The notes beneath the pieces were generated by a model. The model did not search any database. It was not told the origin of the DNA and was given only the letters and a program-made list of their open reading frames with translations. A stretch of DNA of 64,000 bases from Dichetophora obliterata (taxonomy: Eukaryota; Arthropoda; Insecta; Diptera; Sciomyzidae), in the NCBI GenBank assembly GCA_963920525.1, contig OY986439.1, positions 33,859,819 through 33,923,818 of the forward strand. The letters run 5' to 3'. Below are positions 1-11,422 of this stretch, piece after piece. Made by a program: the position numbers and the translations under genes. Every line of letters starts with the position of its first letter. The stretch's first letter is position 1.

Positions 1-302
1 ACACTCCATTTTTTGAGCTACAAAATTTTAAGTAAAGGCATTCAACCATTAAAAGAAAGAATCGAAGTGATAGCTAATTTTGAAAAACCTGTCTCAGTAA
101 ATAAACTTCAAAAATTCCTAGGAATGCTCAATTATTACCACCGTTACATTCCAATGCTAGCAAAAGAACTCAGTCCTCTCCATGATATTCTAACTTTAGC
201 GAATAAAAACAAAAACTAACAACTATCTTGGAACGATAAAGACATAATCGCTTTCGAAAAGGTTAAATCCCTTTTTGCACAAAATACACTCTTAACACAT
301 TC
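1..302 (+). pseudogene. Reverse transcriptase C-terminal (thumb/connection) fragment of Ty3/Gypsy pol
   Basis: The translation from 13 to 219 carries the block FLGMLNYYHRYIPMLAKELS, characteristic of the Ty3/Gypsy RT thumb and connection region just before RNase H. A stop at 217-219 ends the frame, but recognisable similarity appears to continue in another frame to about 302, where the inserted MITE begins. The catalytic palm motif would lie upstream, outside the window. It is nonfunctional: truncated, frameshifted and interrupted. Confidence 0.75.
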
Positions 303-719
303 GGGGTATTCACGGGTTGTTGCAAATTGCAAGAATGTGAAAATGCAAGATATTTTGTGCACTAACGCGTGAACATTAATATTGCAACTTTATTATGCAA
401 TAAAAATTATATGTCCAATAAACATTAAATATATTGCCACCTCATTTCAAAATCACAAAAAAATGCTAGAATCAACGTACAAACTCAAGCTTTTTAAAGT
501 TTTACCCAGGTGGCAACTTTGTTTGGGAGCAGCCAAAACATGAATCAGCTGTTTAGCATCACTGCTTGTGTGTTCTCGCAATAGGTTTGGGCAGTGCGTA
601 ATTCAAGGAGAGTTGCGAAATTGCTTCTAATGTGTTTGTTGTTGGAGTGATGCGAAAGTTCGCAATCTTGCATTTTCGCATCGTCGCAACTGTGTTTCGC
701 ATCAACCCGTGAATACCCC
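303..719. mobile_element. MITE with 17-bp perfect terminal inverted repeats
   Basis: The left end reads GGGGTATTCACGGGTTG and 703-719 is its exact reverse complement. Imperfect similarity continues inward for about 30 bp (GAAAATGCAAGA appears in both arms). The element sits inside the Gypsy pol remnant between RT and RNase H, so it inserted after the retrotransposon. There is no coding capacity and I see no clear target-site duplication, so the superfamily is unassigned. Confidence 0.75.
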
Positions 720-1118
720 TATTATAACAAAAATGCAAAATTGTCAATTGCAGTTGACGCATCGAACATAGCAATTGGAGCCGTGCTTCAACAATCTTCG
801 AATAACATGAAAGAACCTTTAGCTTATTTTCCACAGAAACTCAATTCAGCTGAAACCAAATATTCAACTTTTGATAGAGAATTGTTAGGAATATATAGAG
901 CAATTAAACACTTTCTTGAAGGGCGAAATTTTACAGTACTTACTGACCACAAACCACTAACTTATACTTTAAAATCAAAAACCGGCAGATCACCTAGACA
1001 AACATGGCATTTCAAATACATCGCACAATTCACGAACGACATAGAATACATTTCAATATTGTTGCAGATACCCTATCCAGAATTCCAGAAATCGATGCCA
1101 TCTTTACTTAAGACATAA
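720..1118 (+). pseudogene. RNase H fragment of Ty3/Gypsy pol
   Basis: The frame 741-1118 encodes an RNase H domain: the first Asp in SIAVDASNIAIGAVLQQ, the Glu in STFDRELLGIYRAI, and the Asp in VLTDHKPLTY. The three acidic residues expected of this fold are therefore still readable. The end is frameshifted near 1060: the VADTLSRIPEID-type block that normally links RNase H to integrase is in another frame than the preceding domain. It is separated from the RT fragment by the MITE at 303-719. Confidence 0.75.
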
Positions 1119-1235
1119 ACTTTCAAACATTATATTTAAGTTACCCCAAATTCTAAATGTAACTTAAAGGAAATCATTATCCCTATATTAAATATCAAAA
1201 TTTGGTGTGATGTTTCAAGTCATTCATCACGTCCA

Positions 1236-2261
1236 TTTATCCCAAATTCTATGCGAATAATTATTTTTGAGAAGCTTCATTCTTTATCCCATCCTGGCGT
1301 TCGTATTACAAGAAGACTAATACAAAATAAATATTTTTGGCCCAACATGAGAAAAGATATTAACGAATGGGCATCAAGTTGCATAAATTGTCAAAAAGCC
1401 AAAATTAACGTGAATACAAAATCTCCTATTCAAAAAATTGAAATTACAACGGGTAGATTCGAACACGTCCATATGGATCTGGTGAGACCACTATCAATTT
1501 CTAATGGATATCGCCATTTATTAGCAATCATTGATAGACATACTCGTTGGCCTGAGGATTATCCACTCAGCGACATATCCACTCAATTTGTTCTTAGGTT
1601 TGGAGTTCCACTTAAAATCACTGAATATCAAGGTTCTCAATTCACGTCTAAACTTTTTAATGAACTAACAGAAATTCTTGATTCTCATAAAATACACACT
1701 TCTCCATATCATCCACAAGCAAAAGGGATAATAGAACGATTCCATCGCCAACTTAAAACGTCAATTATAACATCAGGTGATACCACTCGCTGCTCAAAAC
1801 GATTACCATTCATCCTTTTAGGCTTACGAACTTCAATAAAAGAAGATCTAAAATGTTCTTCTGCCGAACTAGTATACGGACAAACCTTAAGAGTACCTGG
1901 AGAATTATCTCTAACAAAAACAATAACAATGATTCAAATGATGTTACTATAAAAAAACTACGTGATCATTTTGCTACAGTAAGAACCAAAGTTCTTCATA
2001 ATAACAAAGATAACAGCTACATTCCTAAATCACTTTCCAGTTGTGAATTTGTTTTTGTAAAAACTAACCGTACATCAAATTTACAAGCTCCTTATGAAGG
2101 ACCCTTTTAAAGTTATTTCTAAAAATGATAAGACATTTAAGATACAACAGGGTAATTTAATAAAATCTGTATCCATTGATCATTTAAAACCTGCATACAT
2201 CTCTAACAATTCTTCGACATCAACACATACACCCAAAAAGGTCACTTGCAATATTAACTAG
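1236..2261 (+). pseudogene. Integrase of Ty3/Gypsy pol, frameshifted and catalytically damaged
   Basis: The frame 1251-1952 shows an HHCC zinc finger (LHSLSHPG then CINCQKAK) followed by the integrase core. The first Asp is present (HVHMDLVRP) and the Glu is present (IIERFHRQLK). The position of the second catalytic Asp, normally in a T-D-R-G-like block, reads ITEYQGSQF, so that Asp appears replaced by Tyr. About ten residues also seem missing just upstream of FGVPLKI. A frameshift near 1920 moves the C-terminal part (APYEGPF, then SIDHLKPAYI) into two other frames ending about 2261. This is a dead copy. Confidence 0.8.
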
Positions 2262-2297
2262 ATTTAACCAAAATATACTAATTCAATGCATGTTATG

Positions 2298-2690
2298 CTG
2301 GAGGGGGAGTAAATGTGGTGTCGTTTTAGTTATCATTATTGTTTATGAAATTATTTTGGTGTTTTTATCATGTATGCATTTCCAAGTGTTGTTATAAATA
2401 TTTGTTATTTTTATACTTGATCAATTGAAAACTTTGTTGTTCAATATTCATTTTTCAATTTATGTTCAACAAATTTTCTTTCAATAATATTCAATAGAAT
2501 AAAATTTGAATACGAATAACGACGCAAAATATATTGCTCATAAAAATAAATTTATTTAAACTTAATAACGACTCCACACGCGTACTCGAGTTCGAATTCG
2601 AACATTCGTACGAAGTTCTCTTATTAAGTTGGCGCAAAGAATTCAAACAAAAGGTTTACGCCCCTTGATCAGCTTAGCCACTGTACACAA
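2298..2690 (+). repeat. Candidate polypurine tract and 3' LTR
   Basis: A purine run (2298-2309) directly precedes TGTGGTGTCG at about 2312, a plausible LTR start 3' of integrase. The segment has a TATAAATA at about 2394 and may end at a CACA near 2689. A TTGGCGC motif near 2630 resembles a primer-binding-site start, which would be odd inside or after a 3' LTR. Neither a matching 5' LTR nor a duplication is available in the window, so the boundaries are guesses. Confidence 0.35.
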
Positions 2691-3042
2691 TGAGGTACAT
2701 TGGAAAATATGTTTTTTTTTAATGGCACTATAGAACTACGCATCCTTAATATTCGTTTGTGGAAAATGAAGAACGCAATGCATTAGCTCTATAATTATGT
2801 TAAAGAGAGAATGCTTTAAAAAATTCATTCATAATAATAATAACACAATTCTTGCTTAATACCTGCACAACAATTTTTGTCAGTGCAAAGACCCATCGGG
2901 AAAAAAGCACTCCGAAAGGCCTTTTCGAGTGCTTACAAGTCAGCTTGTAGCGTGAAAGCACTGACCCGACGTATGACACACCATTGTAATTTTAACAATG
3001 CATGTCATAAGAAAAAATCACTCCAATTTAGCTTACTTTGGA

Positions 3043-3340
3043 ATAGGCCTCTCTTGGAAAGCTTTAGGTCAGCAGTTCGTTTTTGCTTAAAAGTTTTTTC
3101 GAACGGTTCGCTTGCACAACAACAAAATAAAGTGCTGACGTTTTGCTACTGGTGGAAGCTGCTAATATGCCGGCCAATAACCTACATATTTATAAACAAT
3201 AACATATTTATTGTTATTAGCAGCTTCCACCAGTAGCAAAACGTCAGAACTTTATTTTGTTGTTGTGCAAGCGAACAGTTCAAAAAAGCTTCAAAACAAA
3301 AACGATTTGTTGACCCAAAGCTTTCCAAGAGAGGCCTTTT
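3043..3340. mobile_element. Long-hairpin (foldback/MITE) element, ~125-bp inverted arms
   Basis: Sequence 3043-3168 is nearly the reverse complement of 3215-3340, with a loop of about 45 bp. Shared arm landmarks are AGGCCTCTCTTGGAAAGC at the outer end and CAGCTTCCACCAGTAGC at the inner end. Both arms give similar conceptual peptides, which are artefacts. A smaller perfect-stem hairpin (GCACT..AGTGC) lies to the left at about 2909-2934. No target duplication was found. Confidence 0.7.
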
Positions 3341-3344
3341 AATT

Positions 3345-4044
3345 AGTATATTATGTTGTTCAAAATGATTTCTGCTAATGAACAAATAAAATATTTTTTT
3401 ATAATGAATGATTTTAAAGAAGCGCAATGTTCGATTTGCAATAAATCATAAAATAACACAAGAAAATTTTTTTTAAAAAGGCATTATAGAAAATCACATG
3501 AAGTGTATGATTCCTATTGCGGGGAAGAGAGAACAAAATTGATCAAAAAAAAGTCCTTTTTGAAAAAATTAAACAGTGCTGAATACAAAATATCACATTA
3601 TAAGTATTCAGAAAATAACAGATCATAAAAAAGAGCCCAATTAACATTAAGTATGAACACCCTTAATAGTTTTGATCAATAGTCAAGGCTAAACCATATT
3701 TTAAAGAAGCTTAAACATCGAAGAACTGTGCAACAAAAAGTTTACACAACTGATTTCTCACCACTGTTTTAGAGCAATAAATTCGAGTTTTTTAATCAAT
3801 TTATGGTCTAGAAGGAACATGGTTATGTTTCTTAACACATATTACGCGAAGGTGCACTTATAAACAATGTACCTAAATGCGGAATCTACTTCAAAATCGG
3901 GTTATGGGGGTTTTTTTTTTGATAAACTTCATTGCTTATACTCTGAGGCCTTAGCCATTATCATCTAATCTTAGCCATAATCATCCTAATTTCAAATTCG
4001 AATATAATTCGATAATAACTTGAACTACAGCATTTCCCTTTGAA
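3345..4044. other. AT-rich sequence without recognisable genes
   Basis: No open frame with recognisable motifs and no strong repeat is seen. It separates the hairpin element from the GATCAATTG minisatellite. Confidence 0.5.
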
Positions 4045-4470
4045 AAACTCATTTGAAGAGCAGAAAAGAAGATCAATTGAAATTCAAAATAGATCAATTT
4101 AAAATTTAGAAAAGATCTATTGAAATTTCGAATAAATCAATTGAACTTCAGATAAGAAACTATGAATAGATCAAATGAAATTCTGAAAAGATTAATTGAA
4201 ATTCAGAATAGATCATTCGAATTTCATAATAAATCAATTGAAATTCAGAAAAGTTCAATTGAAATTCCAGATAAATCAATTCAAATTTAGAACTCCATTT
4301 GAAATTCAGAACAGATCAAATGAAATTTAGAAAAGATTAATTGAAATTCAGAATAGATCACTTGAAATTCAGAATTCAATTTGAAATTGAGAATAGATCC
4401 ATTGAATTTTAGAAAAGTTCTTTAGGATCAAAGGATCTTTTCTGAATTTCAAATGATCTTTTCTGAAATA
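4045..4470. repeat. Degenerate ~20-bp minisatellite, unit GATCAATTGAAATTCAGAA
   Basis: About twenty imperfect copies of a unit close to GATCAATTGAAATTCAGAA follow one another with variable spacing. The same unit recurs at 38170-38385 and at 63530-63770, so it is a dispersed family and not a local expansion. There is no coding content. Confidence 0.8.
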
Positions 4471-4489
4471 CAATTGAAAATGGTGTAGT

Positions 4490-4720
4490 AAGGAGTTATC
4501 TTCGCCTTGGCCGAAGTTAAAATAACTTTTTTCGAAGTTACAATAGTTTGATTTTATTGTTGGAGCTACTTTGTATGGGAAATAGGCATGGTTTTAAATT
4601 TTTAAAAATTTCAATTTTAGAGTACTTAATTTTCTATACATGCCACGCCTGTTTATAAACGTTAAAAATGGAATGACAAAGAATATACCCCTTCCGTAGT
4701 GCGCGAAGGGGTATAAAAAT
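4490..4720 (+). repeat. Copy of the dispersed 'TTTGTATGGGAGGTAGGCGTGG' repeat family (short form)
   Basis: It contains the family landmarks CTTTGTATGGGAAATAGGCA, then CATGCCACGCCT, then an end block with GAATGACAAAGAATATACCCC. The same ordered landmarks recur at 15720-16195 (+), 44590-46015 (+) and 55270-57060 (-). This is a short, internally deleted copy, classified only by those shared blocks. Confidence 0.6.
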
Positions 4721-5150
4721 AAACATTTGTACTCAATGGTTATCGAAGATATGATTCGCAGAAGGTTTTGTCCAAATTCTTCTTAAGAGGTGGAACACTA
4801 AAGTAAACCTTTCAGATGACAAGACTAAGATATGGATGCGACTTGGTATTTGCCTGCCAGTGAATGTTGTTGACAAATTTTACTCAATTGTTTGACGCAT
4901 CTCGTTGTGAGTAACTTCAGTTAAATATTGCAGTTTTTTTACTCAACTCTCTGTGTAGACGTGGTATTAAAGCTATCGGGTTTTTTATGGACTCGAGTTT
5001 TTTTTCTCTTGTCTCTTAAAAGTTTTTGAAATAAATATTCAACATCATATTTTTGCACTTTGACGTGAGCTGCTTTTTGCTCTTTTTGTTTACAGTATTC
5101 TCTGCACATAAAAGAAACATTAGAATATGAAAAACTCCAAATTAAAGATA

Positions 5151-5703
5151 CAGTGATGTGCTCAGAAATAGGGACACATGTATTTTTATATTTAACGCTG
5201 CATGAATTATATACAAGGTGCCACAGATATAGCATTAATTCTCTCGATTGGTTTATTTTACTCCCCATGATTATATGGGTAAAAAATGCAAGGATGATGG
5301 TCACACCTACACCCTTTGGGAGCTAGAGAGGAAAAACTGGAAAATATGTGTAATTACATTTTACTCCACATTTAATGTATCTTTTATCCGATTTCCAAAG
5401 TTTATAACTTGTTGAGAAGTTAATCAAATAAACATTATGTTTTTTATAAAACATTTTACATAAAGTCACATTTAAAAAATTTATGAGCTAAATTCTAAAA
5501 AAAATTTTAATTCAACTTTGATAATAAACATCACGAATATTTTTTAATATTTTTATGATGTCATTTGAGAGCCTCATTCATACAATTTTATACTCGCCTA
5601 ATCAAAGAGAATCACTACCCGAGGGAATTAATGCACCTTGTATATAGTTCATGCAACTTTAAATATAAAAATACAGGTGTGCCTATTTCTTTGCACATCA
5701 CTG
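5151..5703. mobile_element. Tc1/mariner-type MITE with ~75-bp TIRs and TA duplication
   Basis: Both ends read inward as CAGTGATGTGC and stay similar for about 75 bp (ATGTATTTTTATATTTAA and TATACAAGGTGC are shared). The element is flanked by TA at 5149-5150 and 5704-5705, the target site used by Tc1/mariner transposases. The 553-bp interior carries no transposase. It lies just downstream of the BCAS3 stop, so it could be within or beyond the 3' UTR. Confidence 0.8.
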
Positions 5704-6086
5704 TAAATCATTCTTAATGAGAAACTTCTAAGCATATACTTGGATTTACTAAAGATGAGTATGTATTTATCTCGAAAATTTTCGAAATAAAATTCCGTTT
5801 CTGCAAATAAACGTCAATTCAAGAAGACTAAAAAAAAACATAAACTTAAAAATACTACTTTGATATTTGCTTAAACGCAGAGACATATGTCCAGTTAATA
5901 TACTGTTAAGGTTATTATAGCTGCTCATAACGGTCCGACTGCGGCATTGACAACGTCATCGTCACTACTCTCACCGTCACCATCGCTGTCACCGCTCTCA
6001 CTGCCGCCGACACTTTTTGCCGCTTTTATAAAGTACAAATAGTATGTCGCCACACAAAAAATACAAATCAAACAAATCGCTAATTC

Positions 6087-9000
6087 TTATCTTTTACGAC
6101 GCTTGGTTTTCTTTTTCGAAGCACTCTGCTGAAACGCTGTTGGTGCTGCACTTTGTACGTTGCTTGCAGCTGAATTGGCAGCAGTTGATATGGTGGACAT
6201 AGTTACTACGGCGGATGTTTCAGCAGTACCACCGCCACTGCTGCCACCTTCAACACCACCACTCTCCTCCTCGGCCGATGAGGTCGAAGATGAAGTGGCC
6301 GCTTCAATGGCTGCAATTAAATTAATTTTGTGTTCCAACTTTTTAGTTTTTAATTTATTTCCGGTAGTTGTTGTTGTTAGAGTAGCACCACGCTGGTAGT
6401 TGTTGTCATCCGATGGTGTTGTTGCAGCCATGGGCCCTTCGCTGTCGGTAGTAGTGCTGCCGCCACCACCACCAGCAGCAGCAGCAGCGCATTTCTGGTA
6501 TTTTTTCTTGTTTGGCAGATCGGCTTTTGGCGCTTCATGTGTCGTCAATTCCATGTTATTTATGTAGAAATCTAACTTGGTCTCGGTGATGCTTATCAGT
6601 GGTTGCAATTCCTCATCGTCATTATTGCCATCATCATCGTCATCATCGTCGTCGTCATCATCATCATCTGCATCATCTGCATGACCGTCATCGTCGTCTT
6701 CAAAATCATCAGCACAAGCGTGTCGTTGGTTTTCCTTTTTATATTGCTGTTGCTGTTTGATAAGCTCTGGTTCCGCCAACTGCTTGTGCCGTTGCTGCTT
6801 CTTGCTCAATTTCTTTTCCTCCACAACAATAACTTCTTCCGATCCAGAAGAACTGCTCGAAGTTGACGAAGTTTTTTCGTTTGTGATGTTTGTATCTAGT
6901 GAGCTTTGCTCCAAGCTCAAGTATTGCTCATCGTTAATATTCTCAATGAGACTCTTGTAGTCTGACGTGCTGCGTTCGCGCGAGCTGCTCTCATTCTCGT
7001 AGTGCAGGCTACCGCAAAGGGCAAAGACAAGATTTTGCTCATTGAAACCACGCGGAGTTGGTGAGATTTTTGGTGTTTGCGCTAAGCTGCGATTCTCCAG
7101 TTGCGGGCTTTCAAAATTGATGAGACTTACTTGAGATTCGGCAGTGTCGGGAGTATTAACACTAGCGTTTATATCCAGTGGCTCGAGCACGGGTAATGGC
7201 GGTAAAGCATCAAAAGATTTTAACATTGGAAATTCATCAAAGGTTATGCTGGTAGTCTGTATTTGTTTTCTGTATTTCTTATTAGCTTTAGGGCTTGGAG
7301 TTGATATTTCTGGCTCCGCCACAATCAAAAGTTTTCTCTCCTCTGCTGAGGTCTTGGATTTTTTATTATTGCTCTTGCCTAAACGTCCTCCCAGTGAGGG
7401 ATAATTTCTCTCTACAGTTGAGTTGCTTTCTGCCGCCAAACTCTTACTAATCATATCGGCACCACTAAGAGTCTGCCAAGCGGACACGGGTTTGAGTATA
7501 TCAGCCACCATCTTAGTTGGCTCTGCCACTACCGGTGTCTTCTTATGCTCGGGCGAGAATTTGTCAAAAAAGAGCAGCGTTTTTTCTATATCTTCACCTG
7601 AGCTGGTCTCTTCGATCATCGTTCTTTTTGCGTTTTGGGCCTTTGCTTCACTCTGCGAATCTGCTGCTGTGTTCATTATTATATTAAGCTTGAAATCGGA
7701 TGAAGTAATTCTTTTGTTTAAAGTTGCTTTAGAATCTGCGAGATCCGATAGCGCTCCAATCTTTATCTTCTTGGGTTGTTCTGTGATTGGAAACGTGGTG
7801 GGGTGCGGTGGAGCAGTTTCAGGCAGCTTGTTGGTCTCGAGTTTTGGTTTGGATTTGGACTTTTTCATATCGAGATTGGGTACGCTCCGAACGGAAAGTG
7901 TTGGCGATAGCGTTGGTGTTGGCATTGTTTCGGCTTCACCTTTTAAAATATCAGCAAGGCTTTTTCTGTGTATCGTCGTCGTGGGTATGATTATATCCTT
8001 GACAGTGGCTTCGGTTTTCTCCTTGCAGGTTTTTTCTATTGGATTTAAATTCTCACAAGTTTTAGTGACAGTAACACTGGGCTTTTTGGTAACTTGCTTC
8101 TTTACCGCACCCTTAGACTCCTTGAGTTGTGTTTTTTCATCAACTGCAGTGGATTTTGTGTGTACTTCGTCTTTGAGTTCTTGAATTTCGGTGAGGTTTT
8201 TTGGATTAAAATCGTCATTTTTGACTTTGAACTGGGGTTTTGTATCGACAGTTTTTCCCAATACATTTTCCCGAAACTCAGCGGTAGTGGTTACTTTATT
8301 TTTCTCCTGGCACACTTTGCCCGCATTTTGGGTTGAGGATGATGTTCGAGAAGTCAAATTGTTTGGCTCAGTTACGGCAATACGACGACTGTAAGTTGTT
8401 AAATCATCTGACGTGGTTTTGGCTTGTGCTTTTATATGTTCCCTGTCTTTTGGCTGCCGTAAAGCGTCGACATCTGTATTGATTTCTCTTGTTGTGGAGG
8501 CGGCGACGACGCCGCATTCGGTATAATTTTTAAGTTTATCACCCTGAAGCTCTTTTTTTGCAACTTTGTTATCAACGTCTGTTAGCGGTTCCTGCATTCT
8601 TGAGCTGACTTCCTTTTCCATAATTTCACTGAAGCTTACAAATAGTTTCTGAGAGATGTTTTGCTTTTTCTCCAAGAAACTTTCAGTTAAATCGGCAAAA
8701 CTCTCCTCAGAGCTGGTTGAGGATTTTGTCTCTGTTCGTGCTGGTTTTTCTGGAATTTTGTGAATTGGCTTTTTAGCTTTTGTTGTGGCTTTTGTTGGGG
8801 CAACATCAACTATTTCGTCACACTCGGAATTTGAAGTTGAGCTATTTGATTTCTGCTGCTTCTTCTTGGTTGACTTGGTTGTCTTTGTTGCATCGCCGTA
8901 AATATCAACAGGTTCAGTCAGTTTCACGATTTTAACCATAGTGCATTTCTTATCTTCTTCGAACTTAGATGAGTTAGTTTCTTCTTGGCTGCCGTCGTGG

Positions 9001-11422
9001 CTTTTGTCAATCTCAATGAGACTGTCTTCTAGATCAGCGACATTAAGTTGTTCCTTTTTTACCGCATGTTTCTCAGTCGAGTCAGGCAGCGTACCTTTAG
9101 CATCCGGCATCAATTTTGCGCTTTTATCGGGCTTTGTCCTTGAGTCAGTTTCGTCTATAGTTTTGGTAGTGAATGTTTCTACCCTTTCTGTTGGGTTTTG
9201 CATTAGCTTTTCGTTAAGTTTTGTTTTCACCTTTGAACTTATGTTCTCGTCATCGGCAGTTTTTTTATTTGCGCTATTTTTTGCATATTCGGCAGTTTGT
9301 TTTGTTGACTTTTCTACGTTCAAAGGTGTCATTCTTTTAAATTCCATCGGTTTATCTTCTTCTATAGCATCTTCTTTCATATCGTCTTTGAGGAAACTTT
9401 TGGTTTCGCTTTTGTCAGCACAAACACTGCTTTCTTTTTTCTTATAAAGTTTTGTTTCATCTTTTCTTTCACACTGCTTTTCTTCTCTTTTAATATCTTC
9501 TTTTTTTTCATAATTCTTATCATCATTCCTTTCGTCCTTTTTTACATTTTTATTTTCCACTTTCTTTTCATTCTTCTTAACATCTTTATATTCATATTTC
9601 TTTTCATCCACTTTATCGTTTTTGTTTTCCATCTTTTTTTCTTTTCTTTCTTCATCTTTATTTTCGTCAATCTTTTCATCTCTCTTGCTATCTTTGTTTA
9701 GATCCCTCTTAACATCAAATTTGCCATCTCTCTTTTCGTATCTTTTGTCATCATTATTTTCATCCAGAGATCTAATATTTGCATTATTCTCTTTTTGTGC
9801 GATTTTATTGTCTTTGTCTTTCTTCTCTTCGCGTTGCTCGTCGCTTTGTTTCTCTGCTTTCACAGTTTCTTTTCTTTGTGTTATATGTTTCTCTTCTCCC
9901 ATACTTTTGTCTTCTTTTTGCTTTTCATAGTTGTGCACAACAACTTTTCTTTGTTCCTTTTCTGATCTCTCTTTTTCAGTATTTTCTTTCTGTGCTGTCT
10001 TTTTAGAATCTTCTAGTGTTTCGTCCTCGTTTCTGCTCTTTTCTTGCTTAGCTCTGTCCGTTTGAGACTTCTTTTTAATGATCACAGCAGTTTTGTTTTC
10101 CGCTTTCGGTTCCATTCCATCACGTTCCTCGCTTTTTTTTTTTTCTTTTCTATCTACTTCTCCAACTTTTATCTCAGTAGCTGTCTTCTTTAACTCAACT
10201 ACATCTTTTTTTACCTCAAGTGAAGTTGTTTTTAGCTCAAATGTTTCTCGTGTTGCTTTGTCCCTTGTGGTTGCGTTTTTTTCTTTAATGTTTGCATCGT
10301 CAAGTTTTTTAATTTCACGTTCTTCGACGTTGTTGTTTTGCTCTCGGTCTTTGTATCTACCTTTATATTGAATTTCTTTCTTCATGTGAACTGGCTTCTC
10401 TTCTTGGGAAACTCGATATACCTCAATTTGCTTCTCTTTGACGTCGTCATTTTCATTATATTTTGTTTCTTTGATGCCACGCCCCTCATTTCTCTTTATT
10501 CTAGCATTATCCTGCTCGTTATTATCACTAACTTTAAGCTTTTCTCTAACTTGATCTTTTGAGTGCACTTGCTCTTCCCGTCCTTCTCTCTTAACAGTTA
10601 TTTTTGAAGTTGCAATTTTTAACTCCCGCTCTGAGGCAGAAACTTTAACTTTTTCTTTGGGAATAGCACCGCTCTCCTGTCCGTCCTTTTTAACGAAGTT
10701 ATTCTGTTCTTTGACCGCTTCCGTACCGCTTTCTTTACCTATACTCTGTGTTGGGCGCTTTTTGCTTAATTCAGCTAATTCGGCAAATTTTTGTTGATCC
10801 TCTTTAGATAAAGGCTGTTCCTTCGCTCTGTCAACACTACTACCAATTGGACGACCCATTTTTGAAACAACATCTTCCACTTCAACTGCGGCTGCTCTCA
10901 CTCCAGCTAAAGTTTTCTGTTTCGCCTTTTTACACAATTCATCGTCACGTTCCTTATCAATCACAGGCACAATCAAATTTGAGCCAATAACCTCTGGTGG
11001 CTTGCACAATTCCTGCTGACGTCTGGCCTTCTCTCCCTCCATGCGTGATTTTTCATCGCAGAATATGGCCACTACCGGGCGAAACAGCGACTCATCACAA
11101 TTTTCATGTATAACACTGTCTTCGGCAGCCAGCTGAGAGACTACCTCGTCGAGTATATCCGTCGATACCTCCGACGACATGCCCGCTGTAATGGTGGTAA
11201 CGGTACCCAACGGATTTACGATCTTTTCTATAGAACGCGGTTGCGCAGGCGCCTCATGACTTGAGTACGCTGCATATGAGTAGATATTGGGTAGGGCATG
11301 GGCGAGAGCAGCTGCTGCCGATCTATGCGTAGAATCGTAGGACGAATCATCGTCGACAACGTGCTCGGCAAGGGCATCGTAGTAGGGCGCACAGTCGTAT
11401 GCAACGTCGCCCAGTAAACGTC
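6087..11422 (-). CDS. BCAS3: BCAS3 coding exon 7: giant Lys/Glu-rich C-terminal exon
   Basis: A 5336-nt exon encodes residues 834-2611. A long pyrimidine tract ends in TGCCTGCAG|GA at 11423-11425; phase 1 matches exon 6 and gives G-RLLGDVAYDCAPYYDALAEH. The open frame extends to 11507, but its first residues are that pyrimidine tract translated, so they are probably intron. The order is: an acidic/neutral start; a very long Lys/Glu/Asp-rich segment (about 1065-1565) with repeated KKDE/KNEKK-like strings; Ser/Thr/Pro-rich stretches; moderately patterned blocks (AWQTLSGADM, FDEFPMLKSF, about 2150-2240); Ser and Asp runs (13 Asp near 2416-2431); Ala/Gly runs; and a basic end KKKTKRRKR. It is probably disordered with coiled-coil potential. 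No known domain was recognised. An additional small exon in the 9-kb intron cannot be excluded. Confidence 0.72.

Larger units (their letters stand above)
1..2690 (+). mobile_element. Decayed Ty3/Gypsy LTR retrotransposon (3' part of pol plus probable 3' LTR)
   Basis: The plus strand holds the end of reverse transcriptase, then RNase H, then integrase, in the order typical of Ty3/Gypsy pol. The window edge cuts off the 5' part. Frames are broken near 219, 1060 and 1920, and a 417-bp MITE (303-719) splits the RT/RNase H junction. Pol-like sequence ends about 2261. A purine-rich tract (2298-2309) and a TG-starting AT-rich segment that may be the 3' LTR follow. No gag and no envelope-like gene is visible. 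This is an inactive genomic copy; the Gypsy family name cannot be fixed. Confidence 0.8.

Noticed and set aside
2877..3427. Two opposed frames sharing QQNKVLTFCYWWKLL
   Set aside because: They are the two arms of one hairpin element read on opposite strands.
7423..8184. 253-codon plus-strand frame opposite the giant BCAS3 exon (and many shorter ones from 6160 to 10562)
   Set aside because: These are antisense shadows of a Lys/Glu/Ser-rich coding exon; no domain, no start context, low-complexity composition.
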